A stretch of 64,000 nucleotides of DNA from Fulvivirga ligni (GTDB lineage: Bacteria > Bacteroidota > Bacteroidia > Cytophagales > Cyclobacteriaceae). The stretch is from NCBI RefSeq assembly GCF_021389935.1, contig NZ_CP089979.1, forward strand, positions 3,639,001 through 3,703,000, in the 5' to 3' direction. Below are positions 1 through 9,886 of the stretch, in pieces; the stretch's first letter is position 1; each line of letters opens with the position of its first letter. Below the pieces are notes generated by a model. It was not told the DNA's origin. It made no database searches and worked only from the letters and a program-made list of their open reading frames with translations. The translations under genes were made by a program, and so were the position numbers.

Positions 1-923
1 AAAGCTGGCAAGACACCACCTCAATTATCTCCGTGCCTAAAGATTTACTCAAGAAGGGGAAGAACGTGCTAGCCTTGCGTGTTATCAACTCTTGGGATAA
101 CCGTGTAATGATCGGTAAGCCTGGAAAAATGTGGTTGAAGAATGGTAGTGAGACCATTAACCTGGAAGGTGACTGGAAGTATTCTAATGCTGTAGAACCG
201 AAACTGCCCCAGGTAGAGTTTTATAACTGGCAGCCAGGTTTCTTGTACAATGCAATGATCGCTCCGTTGACTAACTATGGCTTAAAAGGCGTAATCTGGT
301 ATCAAGGGGAGAATAATGCTGGTGCACATCAATATTATGAAGGAGTTTTTAAAGCTTTAATTCAAGATTGGAGAGATAAATGGGAGCAACCGAACATGCC
401 ATTTCTTTATGTTCAATTGGCCAATTATATGGAGAGGAAAGGGCTGCAACCGAACAGCGATTGGGCCTATTTAAGAGATGCTCAAACGCATACTTTGGAC
501 CTGCCTAGCACTGGCATGGCCACGATCATTGATATTGGAGATGCTGGCGATGTTCATCCAAGAAACAAGCAAGATGTAGGCTACAGGCTTTGGCTGGCTG
601 CTAGAAAAGTGGCTTATGGAGAAGATATCGTTTATTCAGGTCCAGCTTTCAAATCGATGCAAATCAAAGATAATCAGGTGATTATAAGTTTTGATCATAT
701 TGGTTCTGGCTTAAAAACACAGGGTGATCTAACAGCCTTTATTATTGCTGGTAAAGATGGTATATATCATCGAGCTACAGCAAAGATAGTAGGAGATAAG
801 GTGGTGGTAAGTTCACCTGAAGTAGCAAATCCAGCGGCCGTGCGTTATGCATGGGCGGATAATCCAATGGCCACTTTGTATAATAAAGAAGGCCTGCCTG
901 CTGTCCCTTTTAAAACGGATTGA
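1..923 (+). CDS. Sialate O-acetylesterase-type SGNH carbohydrate esterase, C-terminal part
   Basis: The left end is cut by the window: the reading frame is open from base 3 and the GTG at 33 lies inside the protein, so the start is upstream. What remains is about 306 residues. It carries the end of the jelly-roll insert and the esterase part typical of 9-O-acetylesterases: the block GVIWYQGENNA and, near the end of the catalytic core, GDVHPRNKQDVG, whose Asp-x-His fits block V of the SGNH hydrolase triad. Family members remove O-acetyl groups from sugars. Three bases separate its stop from an epimerase gene that precedes a mannanase, so removing acetyl groups from mannan is a reasonable role here, although that is inferred from context and sialate specificity is not shown. 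Confidence 0.88.
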   Translation, partial: SWQDTTSIISVPKDLLKKGKNVLALRVINSWDNRVMIGKPGKMWLKNGSETINLEGDWKYSNAVEPKLPQVEFYNWQPGFLYNAMIAPLTNYGLKGVIWYQGENNAGAHQYYEGVFKALIQDWRDKWEQPNMPFLYVQLANYMERKGLQPNSDWAYLRDAQTHTLDLPSTGMATIIDIGDAGDVHPRNKQDVGYRLWLAARKVAYGEDIVYSGPAFKSMQIKDNQVIISFDHIGSGLKTQGDLTAFIIAGKDGIYHRATAKIVGDKVVVSSPEVANPAAVRYAWADNPMATLYNKEGLPAVPFKTD

Positions 924-926
924 TCT

Positions 927-2144
927 ATGCCAGATAAATCGAAAGTAGATCAGCTAAGCAAGCTGCGATCTGAATTTGAAGAGGAGCTTCACAGGTCATT
1001 ATTATTCTGGATCAGGCGAATGCAAGATCCTGTTAATAATGGCTTTTATGGCCGAATTGATGGCTGTAATAAGCTTCACCCGCAAGCAGATAAGGCTGTG
1101 ATTCTTAACACGCGCATTCTATGGACTTTCTCGCACATTGCCAATTTCTATCCAGATCATGGTTATCAAGAGATGGCGGAACGTGCTTATAGTTATTTGC
1201 TTCAGCACTTTGATGATGTAGATAACGGAGGTGTATTCTGGATGGTAGATCAGAAGGGAAAGCCTGTGAATAAGCGCAAGCAGATCTATGCTCAGACATT
1301 TGCTATTTATGCCTTCTCAGAATATTATGCTTTGACCCGAGATGAAGAAAGTCTTAAAAAGGCCATTGATATATTTCAGCTTATTGAAAAGCACAGTTTT
1401 GATCAGGATCAGAATGGCTATCTGGAGGCTTTCACTGAGAGTTGGGAGGAGATTGATGATCTTCGATTAAGTGAAAAGGATGCTAATGAGAAGAAGACTA
1501 TGAATACTCATTTGCATGTACTGGAGGCATATACCAACCTTTATCGAGTTTGGCCCAATGAGATTTTGAAAAAGCAACTAAACAATTTGACAGAGCTGTT
1601 TCTAGCCCAATTTGTTCAGGATAATGCTCACTTCGGCTTATTTTTTAATGAAAATTGGCAGTTAAAATCCTCCGAAATATCATACGGTCATGATATCGAG
1701 GGTAGCTGGCTGTTGTGTGAAGCAGCGGAAGTATTAGATTATAATAATTTGATTGAGAAGTGTAGAGCTAATGCGCTGAGTATGGTGGAAGCGGTACTTG
1801 TTAAAGGAGTGGATCATGATGGAGCCATACTGAACGAGGCAGATGAACATGGAATCACTGACTCAGATAAGCACTGGTGGCCACAAGCTGAGGCTTTGGT
1901 TGGTTTCATGAATGCATTTCAGATAAATAGAGAACAGAAATATATAAATGCACTGGTTGCCAATTGGACCTTTATCAAAAAACATTTATTGGATTATGAA
2001 AATGGTGAGTGGCACTGGAAGGTCGATAAATCTGGAAAAATTCAGCTTGATGAAGACAAGGCAGGCCCCTGGAAGTGTCCATATCATAACAGCAGGGCCA
2101 TGATGGAACTAATTCGAAGGATAGATACCTTAATAGAATGCTGA
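927..2144 (+). CDS. Cellobiose 2-epimerase (AGE-family epimerase)
   Basis: A 405-residue cytoplasmic (alpha/alpha)6-barrel protein of the N-acylglucosamine 2-epimerase family. No signal peptide is visible. The early block with ADKAVILNTRILWTFS is the form seen in cellobiose 2-epimerases. The family histidines can be located: His195/His197 in MNTHLHVLEAY, His255 in HDIEGS, His316 in KHWWPQAEA and His387 near the C-terminus. Known members convert the reducing-end glucose of cellobiose to mannose, and mannobiose to mannosyl-glucose, feeding GH130 phosphorylases. It starts three bases after the esterase gene and belongs to the same transcription unit. Together with the downstream GH5 mannanase this fits intracellular handling of mannobiose. 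Plain N-acylglucosamine epimerase activity is the alternative, which I consider less likely. Confidence 0.88.
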   Translation: MPDKSKVDQLSKLRSEFEEELHRSLLFWIRRMQDPVNNGFYGRIDGCNKLHPQADKAVILNTRILWTFSHIANFYPDHGYQEMAERAYSYLLQHFDDVDNGGVFWMVDQKGKPVNKRKQIYAQTFAIYAFSEYYALTRDEESLKKAIDIFQLIEKHSFDQDQNGYLEAFTESWEEIDDLRLSEKDANEKKTMNTHLHVLEAYTNLYRVWPNEILKKQLNNLTELFLAQFVQDNAHFGLFFNENWQLKSSEISYGHDIEGSWLLCEAAEVLDYNNLIEKCRANALSMVEAVLVKGVDHDGAILNEADEHGITDSDKHWWPQAEALVGFMNAFQINREQKYINALVANWTFIKKHLLDYENGEWHWKVDKSGKIQLDEDKAGPWKCPYHNSRAMMELIRRIDTLIEC

Positions 2145-2185
2145 TGATTTTTGATTAAATTGAAAATGCTACTGACTGAACCCTT

Positions 2186-5100
2186 ATGAACCGAACTTTA
2201 CTTCTTTTATGTATTTATTTTATTCTATTTTACCACCAAAACGCCTTAGCTCAACCTTCAGAACTTCTTAATAAAGATATCATTTTCCATCAGCCCCATG
2301 AAAATCTGGGGCTTTCGCAGCGATCTATCAACTGCATGATAGAAGATAAAAGGGGCTATTTATGGATTGGAACGTGGGAGGGGCTTATGCTCTATGATGG
2401 CTACTCTACCACTATATTTCAATCAGAAAATGATAATGATAACTCCCTGAAAAGTAATAAGATAACTTCACTGTTTGAAGATAGTAAAGGGAATATCTGG
2501 GTCGGGACTATGATGGGTGGGCTTTATGCCTATGATCCAATCAATAAGAAGTTCACTCATTTTCAGCATGATCCATCAAACCATAACTCTATAAGCGATA
2601 ATAACATATGGAGCATTGTAGAAGCGGATAATGGTGATATTTGGGTAGGCACACAGAATGGATTGAATCGCTTGCATCGTAAACAGAACATTTTCACCAA
2701 GTATTTTCATTCTAGAGATCCAAAAAGTTTATCTTATAACTTCATAACCTCTTTAATGATTGATGGCAACAACAACCTCTGGATAGCTACGGAAAAGGGA
2801 GTTAACAAGCTTGCTTTAAATGATGTTGAGGGAGGGTTCACGAAATACTTTTATGAGAGTGAAAGTGAAAGGGCTATTCATAATTATTGTTATAAAATAG
2901 CCAGTTTTAAGAAAGATGGTAAAGATGTAATTTGTTGGTCAACCAAGCGGGGCCTCAAGATTCTCGATGGAACTGAGCTTACCAATTATCTATACCCAAA
3001 TGCTTCTCAGCGTTTTAGTTTCTTCAGAACCCTTTACACTTACAATGATTCTGATGATTACATTATTCTAGGCTCTGAAGCTGGTTTGTCCATGTTCGAT
3101 CCTAAGACCAGAACTTTTAAGAAGTTCTTTGGGGACTATAGTGAAAGAGTCAACCTGAGCCATAATACGGTAACTTCTATATTCATAGATAATACTGGCG
3201 TGCTATGGGTAGGCACCAAAAAGGGAATTAATAAATTCGATACTTACAATAAGAATTTTGAACTCTATGCTACCAGCACTTTTGATGACACCAGAGGAAT
3301 TATTACCGGAATTCAGGGGGCAGGAAGCGATCAAAAGTACTGGATCAGCACCATGGGAGGTGGCTTGTATTTGTTTGATAGAGCCAATCATACCAATGTA
3401 AGTAGTTTGAAAGACCTCTTCACACCCATTAAAATTGGCGAAGGCGGAAAGAGTGACTTAACCGACTTTATTCAAACTATGGCTACCGATAGCAATGATG
3501 ACCTGTGGATAGGTACTGCCGGAGACGGAGTTTACAAGCTGGTTTATAAACAAGGCATAGTTCAATCTTTAGATCACTATAATACTGCTACCACCAACAA
3601 ACTATCTGATGATTATATCATGTCTTTCGATACTGACGGTGAAGGAAACATGTGGATTGGAACCTGGAGCGGCGGCCTTAACAAAATTAGCGAAGACGGT
3701 TCTGTACAGGTGTTTGCCGATTCTGTTTTGAGTATAGCACCTTTAGTCAGTTTATATTCTGATGGCCAGGTACTATGGGTGGGAACGCGAGGCAGCGGCC
3801 TGCTAAAAATACAATATTCCCAAGCCGCTCTTAAGGTAGAAAGATACACGCAGGCCAATAGCGGACTAAATAATGATTTTATCAATGATATTTATGAAGA
3901 CACTCAGGGGCGTTTATGGATAGGCTCGGAAGGAGGCTTAAATGAGTTTATAAGAACGGAAAATAGTATTAGAAGTTATGCGCTTGGTAGAGAAGATAAT
4001 AGTGTGGTAGTTGGCATTCTGGAGAGCAAAAAAGGGGAGCTTTGGCTTTCTAATTGGAATGGAATTGCTGTAGTAAACCCTGATGATTCGTTGGGGGTTT
4101 TGCATAACTACGATGTTCAGGATCGTGTTCAGGGTGGTTTTTTCTATAGTGGCGTATGTTATAGAGATCAGGCAGGTAGATTACTTTTTGGTGGTAATAA
4201 TGGGCTGAATGTGCTTAAACCCGAGGCTATAAACGAAAATCCTGTGGCCCCCAGGGTGGTGATTACAGATTTTAGAATCTACAACCAGGCTGTATTGCCC
4301 AATGAGACTTTCAATGGCAGGGTAGTGCTTACCCAGCCTGTGTCAGAAGCAGATGAAATAGATCTGGATTATTATGAAAATGCCATTTCCTTTGAGTTTT
4401 CAGCACTACATTTCGCGGCTCCCGAGAAAAATCAGTATGCATACAGGTTGTTGGGGTATGACTCGGACTGGAAGTATACCAGTGCCCAGAGGCGCTTTGT
4501 GAACTATACCAACCTAAGACACGGAAATTACACTTTTGAGGTAAAAGCTAGTAATAACGATGGGGTTTGGAGTGAAGAAGTGCAGACCATTCACATTCAT
4601 ATATCACCACCATGGTGGAAAACCATCTGGGCAGTAATTGCCTATTTCCTGATTTCATCGGCTGTTTTGCTGCTATTCAGACATATGATTATCATAAGGA
4701 CCAATTATCTGAATGATATCAAAATGGAAAGACTGGAGAGAGAAAATATCCTGAAAATGAACCAGTCAAAACTTAAGTTTTTCACTAATATCTCTCATGA
4801 ATTCAGAACGCCACTGACCCTAATTATCGGGCCGCTTGAAAAGCTGATAGCTTCCGGGCTGGGAGGTAAATATGTGAGAGATGAGCTAGATGTCATTAAT
4901 AAGAATGCACAGAGGTTGCTCAGGTTGGTGAATCAGTTGCTTGACTTTAGAAAGGCGGAATCTGGAAAGTTGCAATTAAAAGTTGCAGAGGGGAATATCG
5001 TACGCTTCACGAAAGAAATAAAACTCATGTTCGAAGGGCTGGCTGAAAAGCTGGGTGTAAGTTTTGTTTTCTACACAAACACTGAAGATGCACGCATTTG

Positions 5101-6361
5101 GTATGATCGTGATCAGTTTGAAAAGGTGCTTTTTAACTTACTTTCAAATGCTTTCAAGCACGTAAATCAGGGAGGTGAAGTTAAGGTAGGAGTAGAGGAG
5201 TATGAAAACAAGGTTAGAATATTAGTAGAGGACAACGGTTCAGGTATTTCCTCTGAAAAAATACATAAGATTTTCGATAGGTTTTACTCAGATGGTGATG
5301 ACAAATCAGGTACAGGAATAGGCCTTTCACTCAGTAAAACACTGGTTAAGAAGCACCATGGTGAAATTGAAGTGCAGAGCACGCCAGGTGAAAGCACAGT
5401 TTTTATTGTTACTCTGAAAAAAGGGAAAGAGCATTTTGAGCCTAAAGAACTGATAGATGATTTTAAAGACAGTGAGTATATTGGTCATTATCAGTCAATT
5501 ACTGAACTTGAGACGGACCTTATACCTCAAGGCATGGCTCCTGTAGGTGAAGAGCCGGAAGTGAAAGCAGAATTGAAAAAGCTTCTGATTGCTGAAGATA
5601 ATGAAGAGGTGAGAAGCTATGTCCGCTCCATGTTTGCGGATAAATATCAGGTGATAGAAGCAAAAAATGGTAAGGAGGCGCTGAAGCTGGCGGAAAAGGA
5701 GATGCCAGATATAGTGGTGAGTGATGTAATGATGCCTGAAATGGATGGCATAGCACTTTGCAAGACATTAAAAAGAGATACCAATACATCTCATATACCT
5801 ATCATTTTATTAACTGCCCGTACGTCATTGATTTATAAGGTGGAAGGTCTGGAAAGCGGTGCTGATGACTACATTACCAAGCCATTTAATTATCAGGTGT
5901 TGGCACTTAAGGTGAAAAACTTAGTGGCTACCAGAGAGCACATTAAGAAGCATTTTAATGATAATCAAACCCTGAATATTGAGCCTAAGAAAGTGACATT
6001 TAGCTCTGCTGATGAGATTTTCATTGAAAAGGCTCTGGAAAGTGTGGAGAACAACATGTCTAATTACTCCTATTCAGTGGAAGATTTCGGAGAGGATGTG
6101 GGTATGAGTAGAATGCAGATTTACAGAAAACTTAAAGCACTTACCGGCCAATCTGCTAATGAGTTTATCCGTACTATGCGATTGAAGAGAGCTGCGCAGC
6201 TGTTAGAAACCAATGATTTCACAGTGGCAGAAGTGACCTATCAGGTAGGGTTTCAGGATTTGCAATATTTCAGAAGTTGTTTTAAAAAATACTTTGGTAT
6301 AAACCCTTCGGAGTATGGTAAGAAGCAATCTGAAGTGGAAGAATCTGAAGAAGAGATATAA
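2186..6361 (+). CDS. Hybrid two-component system sensor/regulator (HTCS)
   Basis: A 1391-residue one-protein signalling system. An N-terminal signal sequence (about 1-22) is followed by two seven-bladed-propeller-type regions built from many reg_prop repeats (recurring LWIGT/IWVGT/LWVGT strands, residues about 30-700), a Y_Y_Y domain (about 740-805), one membrane span (about 812-834), a HisKA domain with phospho-acceptor His871 in NISHEFRTPL, an HATPase domain (about 970-1085), a receiver with Asp1180 in VVSDVMMPEMDG, and a C-terminal AraC-type helix-turn-helix (about 1280-1382). Such proteins sense oligosaccharides in the periplasm and activate the neighbouring glycan-use genes directly. It lies between the epimerase and the mannanase, so mannan-derived sugar is the likely signal. 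All catalytic elements look intact. Confidence 0.96.
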   Translation: MNRTLLLLCIYFILFYHQNALAQPSELLNKDIIFHQPHENLGLSQRSINCMIEDKRGYLWIGTWEGLMLYDGYSTTIFQSENDNDNSLKSNKITSLFEDSKGNIWVGTMMGGLYAYDPINKKFTHFQHDPSNHNSISDNNIWSIVEADNGDIWVGTQNGLNRLHRKQNIFTKYFHSRDPKSLSYNFITSLMIDGNNNLWIATEKGVNKLALNDVEGGFTKYFYESESERAIHNYCYKIASFKKDGKDVICWSTKRGLKILDGTELTNYLYPNASQRFSFFRTLYTYNDSDDYIILGSEAGLSMFDPKTRTFKKFFGDYSERVNLSHNTVTSIFIDNTGVLWVGTKKGINKFDTYNKNFELYATSTFDDTRGIITGIQGAGSDQKYWISTMGGGLYLFDRANHTNVSSLKDLFTPIKIGEGGKSDLTDFIQTMATDSNDDLWIGTAGDGVYKLVYKQGIVQSLDHYNTATTNKLSDDYIMSFDTDGEGNMWIGTWSGGLNKISEDGSVQVFADSVLSIAPLVSLYSDGQVLWVGTRGSGLLKIQYSQAALKVERYTQANSGLNNDFINDIYEDTQGRLWIGSEGGLNEFIRTENSIRSYALGREDNSVVVGILESKKGELWLSNWNGIAVVNPDDSLGVLHNYDVQDRVQGGFFYSGVCYRDQAGRLLFGGNNGLNVLKPEAINENPVAPRVVITDFRIYNQAVLPNETFNGRVVLTQPVSEADEIDLDYYENAISFEFSALHFAAPEKNQYAYRLLGYDSDWKYTSAQRRFVNYTNLRHGNYTFEVKASNNDGVWSEEVQTIHIHISPPWWKTIWAVIAYFLISSAVLLLFRHMIIIRTNYLNDIKMERLERENILKMNQSKLKFFTNISHEFRTPLTLIIGPLEKLIASGLGGKYVRDELDVINKNAQRLLRLVNQLLDFRKAESGKLQLKVAEGNIVRFTKEIKLMFEGLAEKLGVSFVFYTNTEDARIWYDRDQFEKVLFNLLSNAFKHVNQGGEVKVGVEEYENKVRILVEDNGSGISSEKIHKIFDRFYSDGDDKSGTGIGLSLSKTLVKKHHGEIEVQSTPGESTVFIVTLKKGKEHFEPKELIDDFKDSEYIGHYQSITELETDLIPQGMAPVGEEPEVKAELKKLLIAEDNEEVRSYVRSMFADKYQVIEAKNGKEALKLAEKEMPDIVVSDVMMPEMDGIALCKTLKRDTNTSHIPIILLTARTSLIYKVEGLESGADDYITKPFNYQVLALKVKNLVATREHIKKHFNDNQTLNIEPKKVTFSSADEIFIEKALESVENNMSNYSYSVEDFGEDVGMSRMQIYRKLKALTGQSANEFIRTMRLKRAAQLLETNDFTVAEVTYQVGFQDLQYFRSCFKKYFGINPSEYGKKQSEVEESEEEI

Positions 6362-6432
6362 TTCACATCTGTCTTTGTGAAATGTAGCATGGGCCTGGAA
6401 TAATGAATTAAGCGAATTTAGTGTCAAATAAA

Positions 6433-7740
6433 ATGATTATGAGACTACTCTTCCTTTGCCTTCTTTCTTTAATAACCACGTTTACATATGCACAGCGCTT
6501 TGTAGAAGTAAAAAACGGCCTCTTTTATCAAAATGAGCAGCCTTACTTTTTCATAGGAGCCAACTACTGGTATGGAATGAATCTGGGCATAGATGGTAGT
6601 GCTGGTAATAGAGCCAGGCTTGTAAGAGAACTGGATGAGCTGCAAGCCATGGGGGTGACTAATCTTCGTATAATGGGAGCATCAGAAGGTCCTGATACTG
6701 AGCCGTACCGCATGTCTCCGGCCTTGCAGCCTGCTCCTGGTGAGTATAATGAGCAGGTCTTTCAAGGTTTGGATTTCCTGCTCGAGGAAATGCGCAAAAG
6801 AGACATGAAGGCAGTGGTTACGCTCAATGATTTCTGGATCTGGAGCGGCGGAATGGCGCAATATATCGCTTGGGCAGATCAGGAAAGTATGGTCTATTCA
6901 CCTCCGGTAGAAAATACAGATTGGCATAATTATCAGCAGCATACCAGCAGCTTCTTTAATCATAAAAAAGCCAATAAGCTTTATAGGAAATTCCTTAAGA
7001 CAATTATTGATCGTACAAACACCGTTTCAAAGGTGAAATATAAAGATGATCCTACCATTATGTCATGGCAGCTGGGTAACGAACCACGCGGTTATGGAAA
7101 TACCGAGGCATATAGAAACTGGATACATGAAACTGCGCGCTTTATTCAAAAGAAAGATAAAAACCATTTGGTAAGTATTGGGAGTGAGGGTAATACTGGC
7201 TCTCATCATGCTGGGACTAACTTTTTAGAAGACCATAGAAGTGAATATATCGACTATGGCACCATGCATATTTGGATTGAAAACTGGAGTTGGTATGATC
7301 CTACAAAGGGAATGGAAGACATGGACTCGGCCATAATGAAGGCCACTGCTTATCTGGAGCATCATCTGGATAAGAGTAAAGAGTTAGGCAAACCCTTGGT
7401 ACTTGAAGAGTTTGGAGTGGCCAGAGATAATGGCTCTTTTGAGCAATCTGCCACTACTCAAAACAGAGATCGCTTTTTTGACGAAATATTCCAATTAGTC
7501 TATAAAAAGGCAGCCAGTGGAATGGTTGGCTGTAACTTCTGGTGTTGGTCAGGAGAAGGTAGGCCTGTGGAAGCTGGCGGCCTGTGGCATGCCGGTGATC
7601 CGCTTACCGGAGACCCTCCACATGAGAAGCAAGGATGGTATTCGGTTTATGACAGTGATCAAAGCACAATTGAAGTAATAGAAAAATATGCGGAGTTAAT
7701 TAATGCTCTGAAAAGCAGCAGCGAAGTCTCTTTAAAATAG
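6433..7740 (+). CDS. Secreted GH5 endo-beta-1,4-mannanase
   Basis: A 435-residue exported protein with a signal peptide (MIMRLLFLCLLSLITTFTYAQ). An in-frame GTG at 6421 and an ATG at 6439 are other possible starts; 6433 is a compromise. The fold is a GH5 (beta/alpha)8 barrel. The acid/base is Glu217 in WQLGNEPRG and the nucleophile is Glu326 in LVLEEFG, both in the context seen in GH5_7 mannanases. Other conserved features include GANYWYG near the start and NLRIMGASEG. The likely reaction is internal cleavage of beta-1,4-mannan or glucomannan outside the cell. It follows the HTCS gene and completes a small mannan locus with the epimerase and esterase. There is no lipobox and no type IX sorting domain, so it is probably periplasmic or freely secreted. 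Confidence 0.9.
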   Translation: MIMRLLFLCLLSLITTFTYAQRFVEVKNGLFYQNEQPYFFIGANYWYGMNLGIDGSAGNRARLVRELDELQAMGVTNLRIMGASEGPDTEPYRMSPALQPAPGEYNEQVFQGLDFLLEEMRKRDMKAVVTLNDFWIWSGGMAQYIAWADQESMVYSPPVENTDWHNYQQHTSSFFNHKKANKLYRKFLKTIIDRTNTVSKVKYKDDPTIMSWQLGNEPRGYGNTEAYRNWIHETARFIQKKDKNHLVSIGSEGNTGSHHAGTNFLEDHRSEYIDYGTMHIWIENWSWYDPTKGMEDMDSAIMKATAYLEHHLDKSKELGKPLVLEEFGVARDNGSFEQSATTQNRDRFFDEIFQLVYKKAASGMVGCNFWCWSGEGRPVEAGGLWHAGDPLTGDPPHEKQGWYSVYDSDQSTIEVIEKYAELINALKSSSEVSLK

Positions 7741-7756
7741 GTCTGGAGATTGACTC

Positions 7757-8254
7757 TTGATAGTATTTTCACTACATTGTACTCAACGCTACAATATTTT
7801 GAACTTACTGTTATACATATCATTTTGGCTGCTGCCTTCAATGGCCAGTCACACTGAAATTCCATTCAGAGATGCTGAATCTTATGATGTGGTGGTAGAC
7901 TATACTTTTAAAAAACGTCCTACTTCTGCTTATATGCTTAACTCTGGAATTGATGATAATTCAGTGCTTCCATATCTATCTATCAACATTAACATGAACA
8001 TCCTTAAAGCCACTGACTACAAAGTGAAAGTGGAAGATGGCAAAGGGAATCAAATCATGTGTAAAAAGCTGAAGAGGCCCATAAATTTTACTGTTGATAT
8101 GGGGTACACTGAAGATATTCTCGATGGTATTACACCCACCACCTATTATGTCTATTTTCAAGATAAACTTGAGCAATCAATTAGCCAGCTTAAAATAGAA
8201 GTAAAAGAGGATGGATCACTTTATTTTAATGATAAATTTCAACAAAAATTGTGA
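7757..8254 (+). CDS. Hypothetical exported protein
   Basis: A protein of up to 165 residues that I do not recognise. The only starts ahead of the hydrophobic segment are TTG codons at 7757 and 7799. I list 7757 because it gives a basic residue before the hydrophobic run, which together look like a signal peptide ending near MASHTEIP. The mature part (about 130 residues) is rich in alternating hydrophobic and polar residues and looks like a small beta-sandwich. It begins 16 bases after the mannanase stop and could be co-transcribed with it. The role is unknown, and the start is uncertain. Confidence 0.6.
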   Translation: MIVFSLHCTQRYNILNLLLYISFWLLPSMASHTEIPFRDAESYDVVVDYTFKKRPTSAYMLNSGIDDNSVLPYLSININMNILKATDYKVKVEDGKGNQIMCKKLKRPINFTVDMGYTEDILDGITPTTYYVYFQDKLEQSISQLKIEVKEDGSLYFNDKFQQKL

Positions 8255-8347
8255 TCATAAGTAATTGATTATCAATAAGTTAGTTTAAATATTTTTCGTT
8301 TGGCCCCATAATTGTTTTCATGTGTTTGAAATCAAAACATCAATCAC

Positions 8348-8758
8348 ATGAAAAAGCTTTTACTTATCAGCATTCCAATACTACTAATATTATCAAGTTG
8401 CGAAGTAGTTGTGGTAGAGGAACCTATCCCTCAAAATAACAGAGCTCTATTTCTAGGTACTTTTGATGTGGAAGAGTACAGCTCTAACTACGATGATTTT
8501 ACATACTACTATATGAGAGTTGTAAGAGGAGAATACAGTAACGAGGTGTTCTTAACTAACTTTTATGGAGCGGACATAGATGTGCTGGCAGAAATAGATG
8601 GTAATTACCTATACATTCCAGATCAAAGGATTAATGGCTACAGAATAGAAGGAAATGGCCGAGTTAATGGAGATAAGCTCACTATTAACTTTAGCGTAGA
8701 AGACTATTACAATCATAACACCCCCATCAATTATTGTGAGATTATAGGCTGGAGGTAG
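8348..8758 (+). CDS. Small hypothetical lipoprotein
   Basis: A 136-residue lipoprotein. The N-terminus MKKLLLISIPILLILSSCE has a clear lipobox (LSSC), so Cys18 is the likely lipidated residue. The mature part contains two stretches with GxYxxEV-like and NGDKLTINF-like strands, as in small Bacteroidota lipoproteins with an eight-stranded barrel or lipocalin-like fold. No catalytic motif is visible. It has its own leader (93 bases after the preceding gene), and its stop codon abuts an 80-bp dispersed repeat that fills the gap to the convergent regulator gene. Confidence 0.8.
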   Translation: MKKLLLISIPILLILSSCEVVVVEEPIPQNNRALFLGTFDVEEYSSNYDDFTYYYMRVVRGEYSNEVFLTNFYGADIDVLAEIDGNYLYIPDQRINGYRIEGNGRVNGDKLTINFSVEDYYNHNTPINYCEIIGWR

Positions 8759-8840
8759 TACCTCACCTAAACCCTCTTCTCCAAGGAGAGGGCTTTCATA
8801 CTTCCTTCTCCAAGAGGAGAAGGGCCGGGGATGAGGTGAT
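8759..8840. repeat. Dispersed palindromic repeat, family A copy 1
   Basis: About 80 bp with near-complementary ends (ACCTCA on the left, TGAGGTG on the right) and internal CCCTCTTCTCC / GGAGAAGGG arms that can form hairpins. A second copy with the same ends and arms lies at 30223-30301. Here it exactly fills the space between the stop codons of two convergent genes. The hairpin potential could let it act as a two-way terminator. It codes for no protein. Confidence 0.8.
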
Positions 8841-8841
8841 G

Positions 8842-9849
8842 CTACTCATAAAACCCCACCGCTTCTTTGAGCTTTTTATGAATCCTTTGCCTTAAACTCT
8901 CGGGTTTAATTACCTCGATAGAATTGCCAAAACCAAGTATTTCTCTTTCCAACTCAACGTTGATCTGTACTTTAAGCATTATTTCCACCCCTTCGGAAGA
9001 TGATGAGATAATCTCTTGGGAATGGTGTAGTGGTTTGGTTACGACATAAGGTGCGTTTTTCCGGTCTATGCGTAGGTGAATATTCCTGGGCCTTACATTT
9101 TGGTCAACGGAAACGCCAATAACATCTTTGTAATATTTATTTGCATCAAAATCGCCATTCGGAATATATTCTTCATTTAAAATTTCAATTTCTTTTATTC
9201 TGTCTAAAGCCAATGTTATAAGTGGTTCCTTGGCACTTTTTCGCCCTACTATAAACCACCGGTTCCGGAATTCTTTCAGTAGGTACGGGTGTATTCGGAT
9301 GGGATTAGCCTTTCTTGCCTTAAACGATTGGTAAAGCAGCCTTATTACCTGCTTCTTTTGTATGGCCTTGTAGATTTCATCTATAAATTCGATACCACGT
9401 AGTCGCTCATTAGTTTCTAGATGTATAATTGATTTTTGCTTATTTTTCTCTGAATAAACTTTGTCCTCCAGCCTCTGAATCATTCCAGTCATCTCCTGAA
9501 AGTGCGAGAATCCTTTAAATTGCCTTAAGATGTCGACCACCTCATTCAATTTGTTTAGATCATTATCTGTTAAAGGACTATTGGTGATAGAATAATCAGC
9601 AACTTCATAGGTGTAATACTTTCTTTCCTTCACTATGATGGGCGCATTGTAGCCCAACTTGTCACTGCGCATCATCTGTATGTCCATCTGAACTGTGCGC
9701 TTGCTTACACCTTTGTCAATGCCTTCATATTCATACAGAGCCTCTGAGCAAGCATCTATAAGATCCTCCAACGTCCATTGTCGATATCTGTTTCTCAGGC
9801 ATTTATCGATGGTATTGTATCGTATTAAAGCATTTCTATTGACTGGCAT
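8842..9849 (-). CDS. WYL-domain transcriptional regulator of the RNA-repair genes
   Basis: A 335-residue regulator: an N-terminal DNA-binding part (about 1-90, including the helix-turn-helix region VSKRTVQMDIQMMRS) followed by a WYL domain (about 150-240, with the IHPYLLKEFRNRWFIVGR segment that defines the family) and a WCX-like C-terminus. WYL proteins bind a ligand or nucleic acid and control DNA- or RNA-damage and defence genes. This gene is divergent from hen1/pnkp, and the shared 101-bp gap holds a 19-bp palindrome that recurs before the second repair unit. I infer that it controls both units. The start ATG at 9849 fits the family N-terminus. Whether it activates or represses cannot be read directly, but the lack of a -33 TTG at both targets favours activation. 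Confidence 0.9.
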   Translation of the reverse strand: MPVNRNALIRYNTIDKCLRNRYRQWTLEDLIDACSEALYEYEGIDKGVSKRTVQMDIQMMRSDKLGYNAPIIVKERKYYTYEVADYSITNSPLTDNDLNKLNEVVDILRQFKGFSHFQEMTGMIQRLEDKVYSEKNKQKSIIHLETNERLRGIEFIDEIYKAIQKKQVIRLLYQSFKARKANPIRIHPYLLKEFRNRWFIVGRKSAKEPLITLALDRIKEIEILNEEYIPNGDFDANKYYKDVIGVSVDQNVRPRNIHLRIDRKNAPYVVTKPLHHSQEIISSSSEGVEIMLKVQINVELEREILGFGNSIEVIKPESLRQRIHKKLKEAVGFYE

Positions 9850-9886
9850 CTTACATTTTTTTGAAAAATTAGAAAATTAATGTGAC

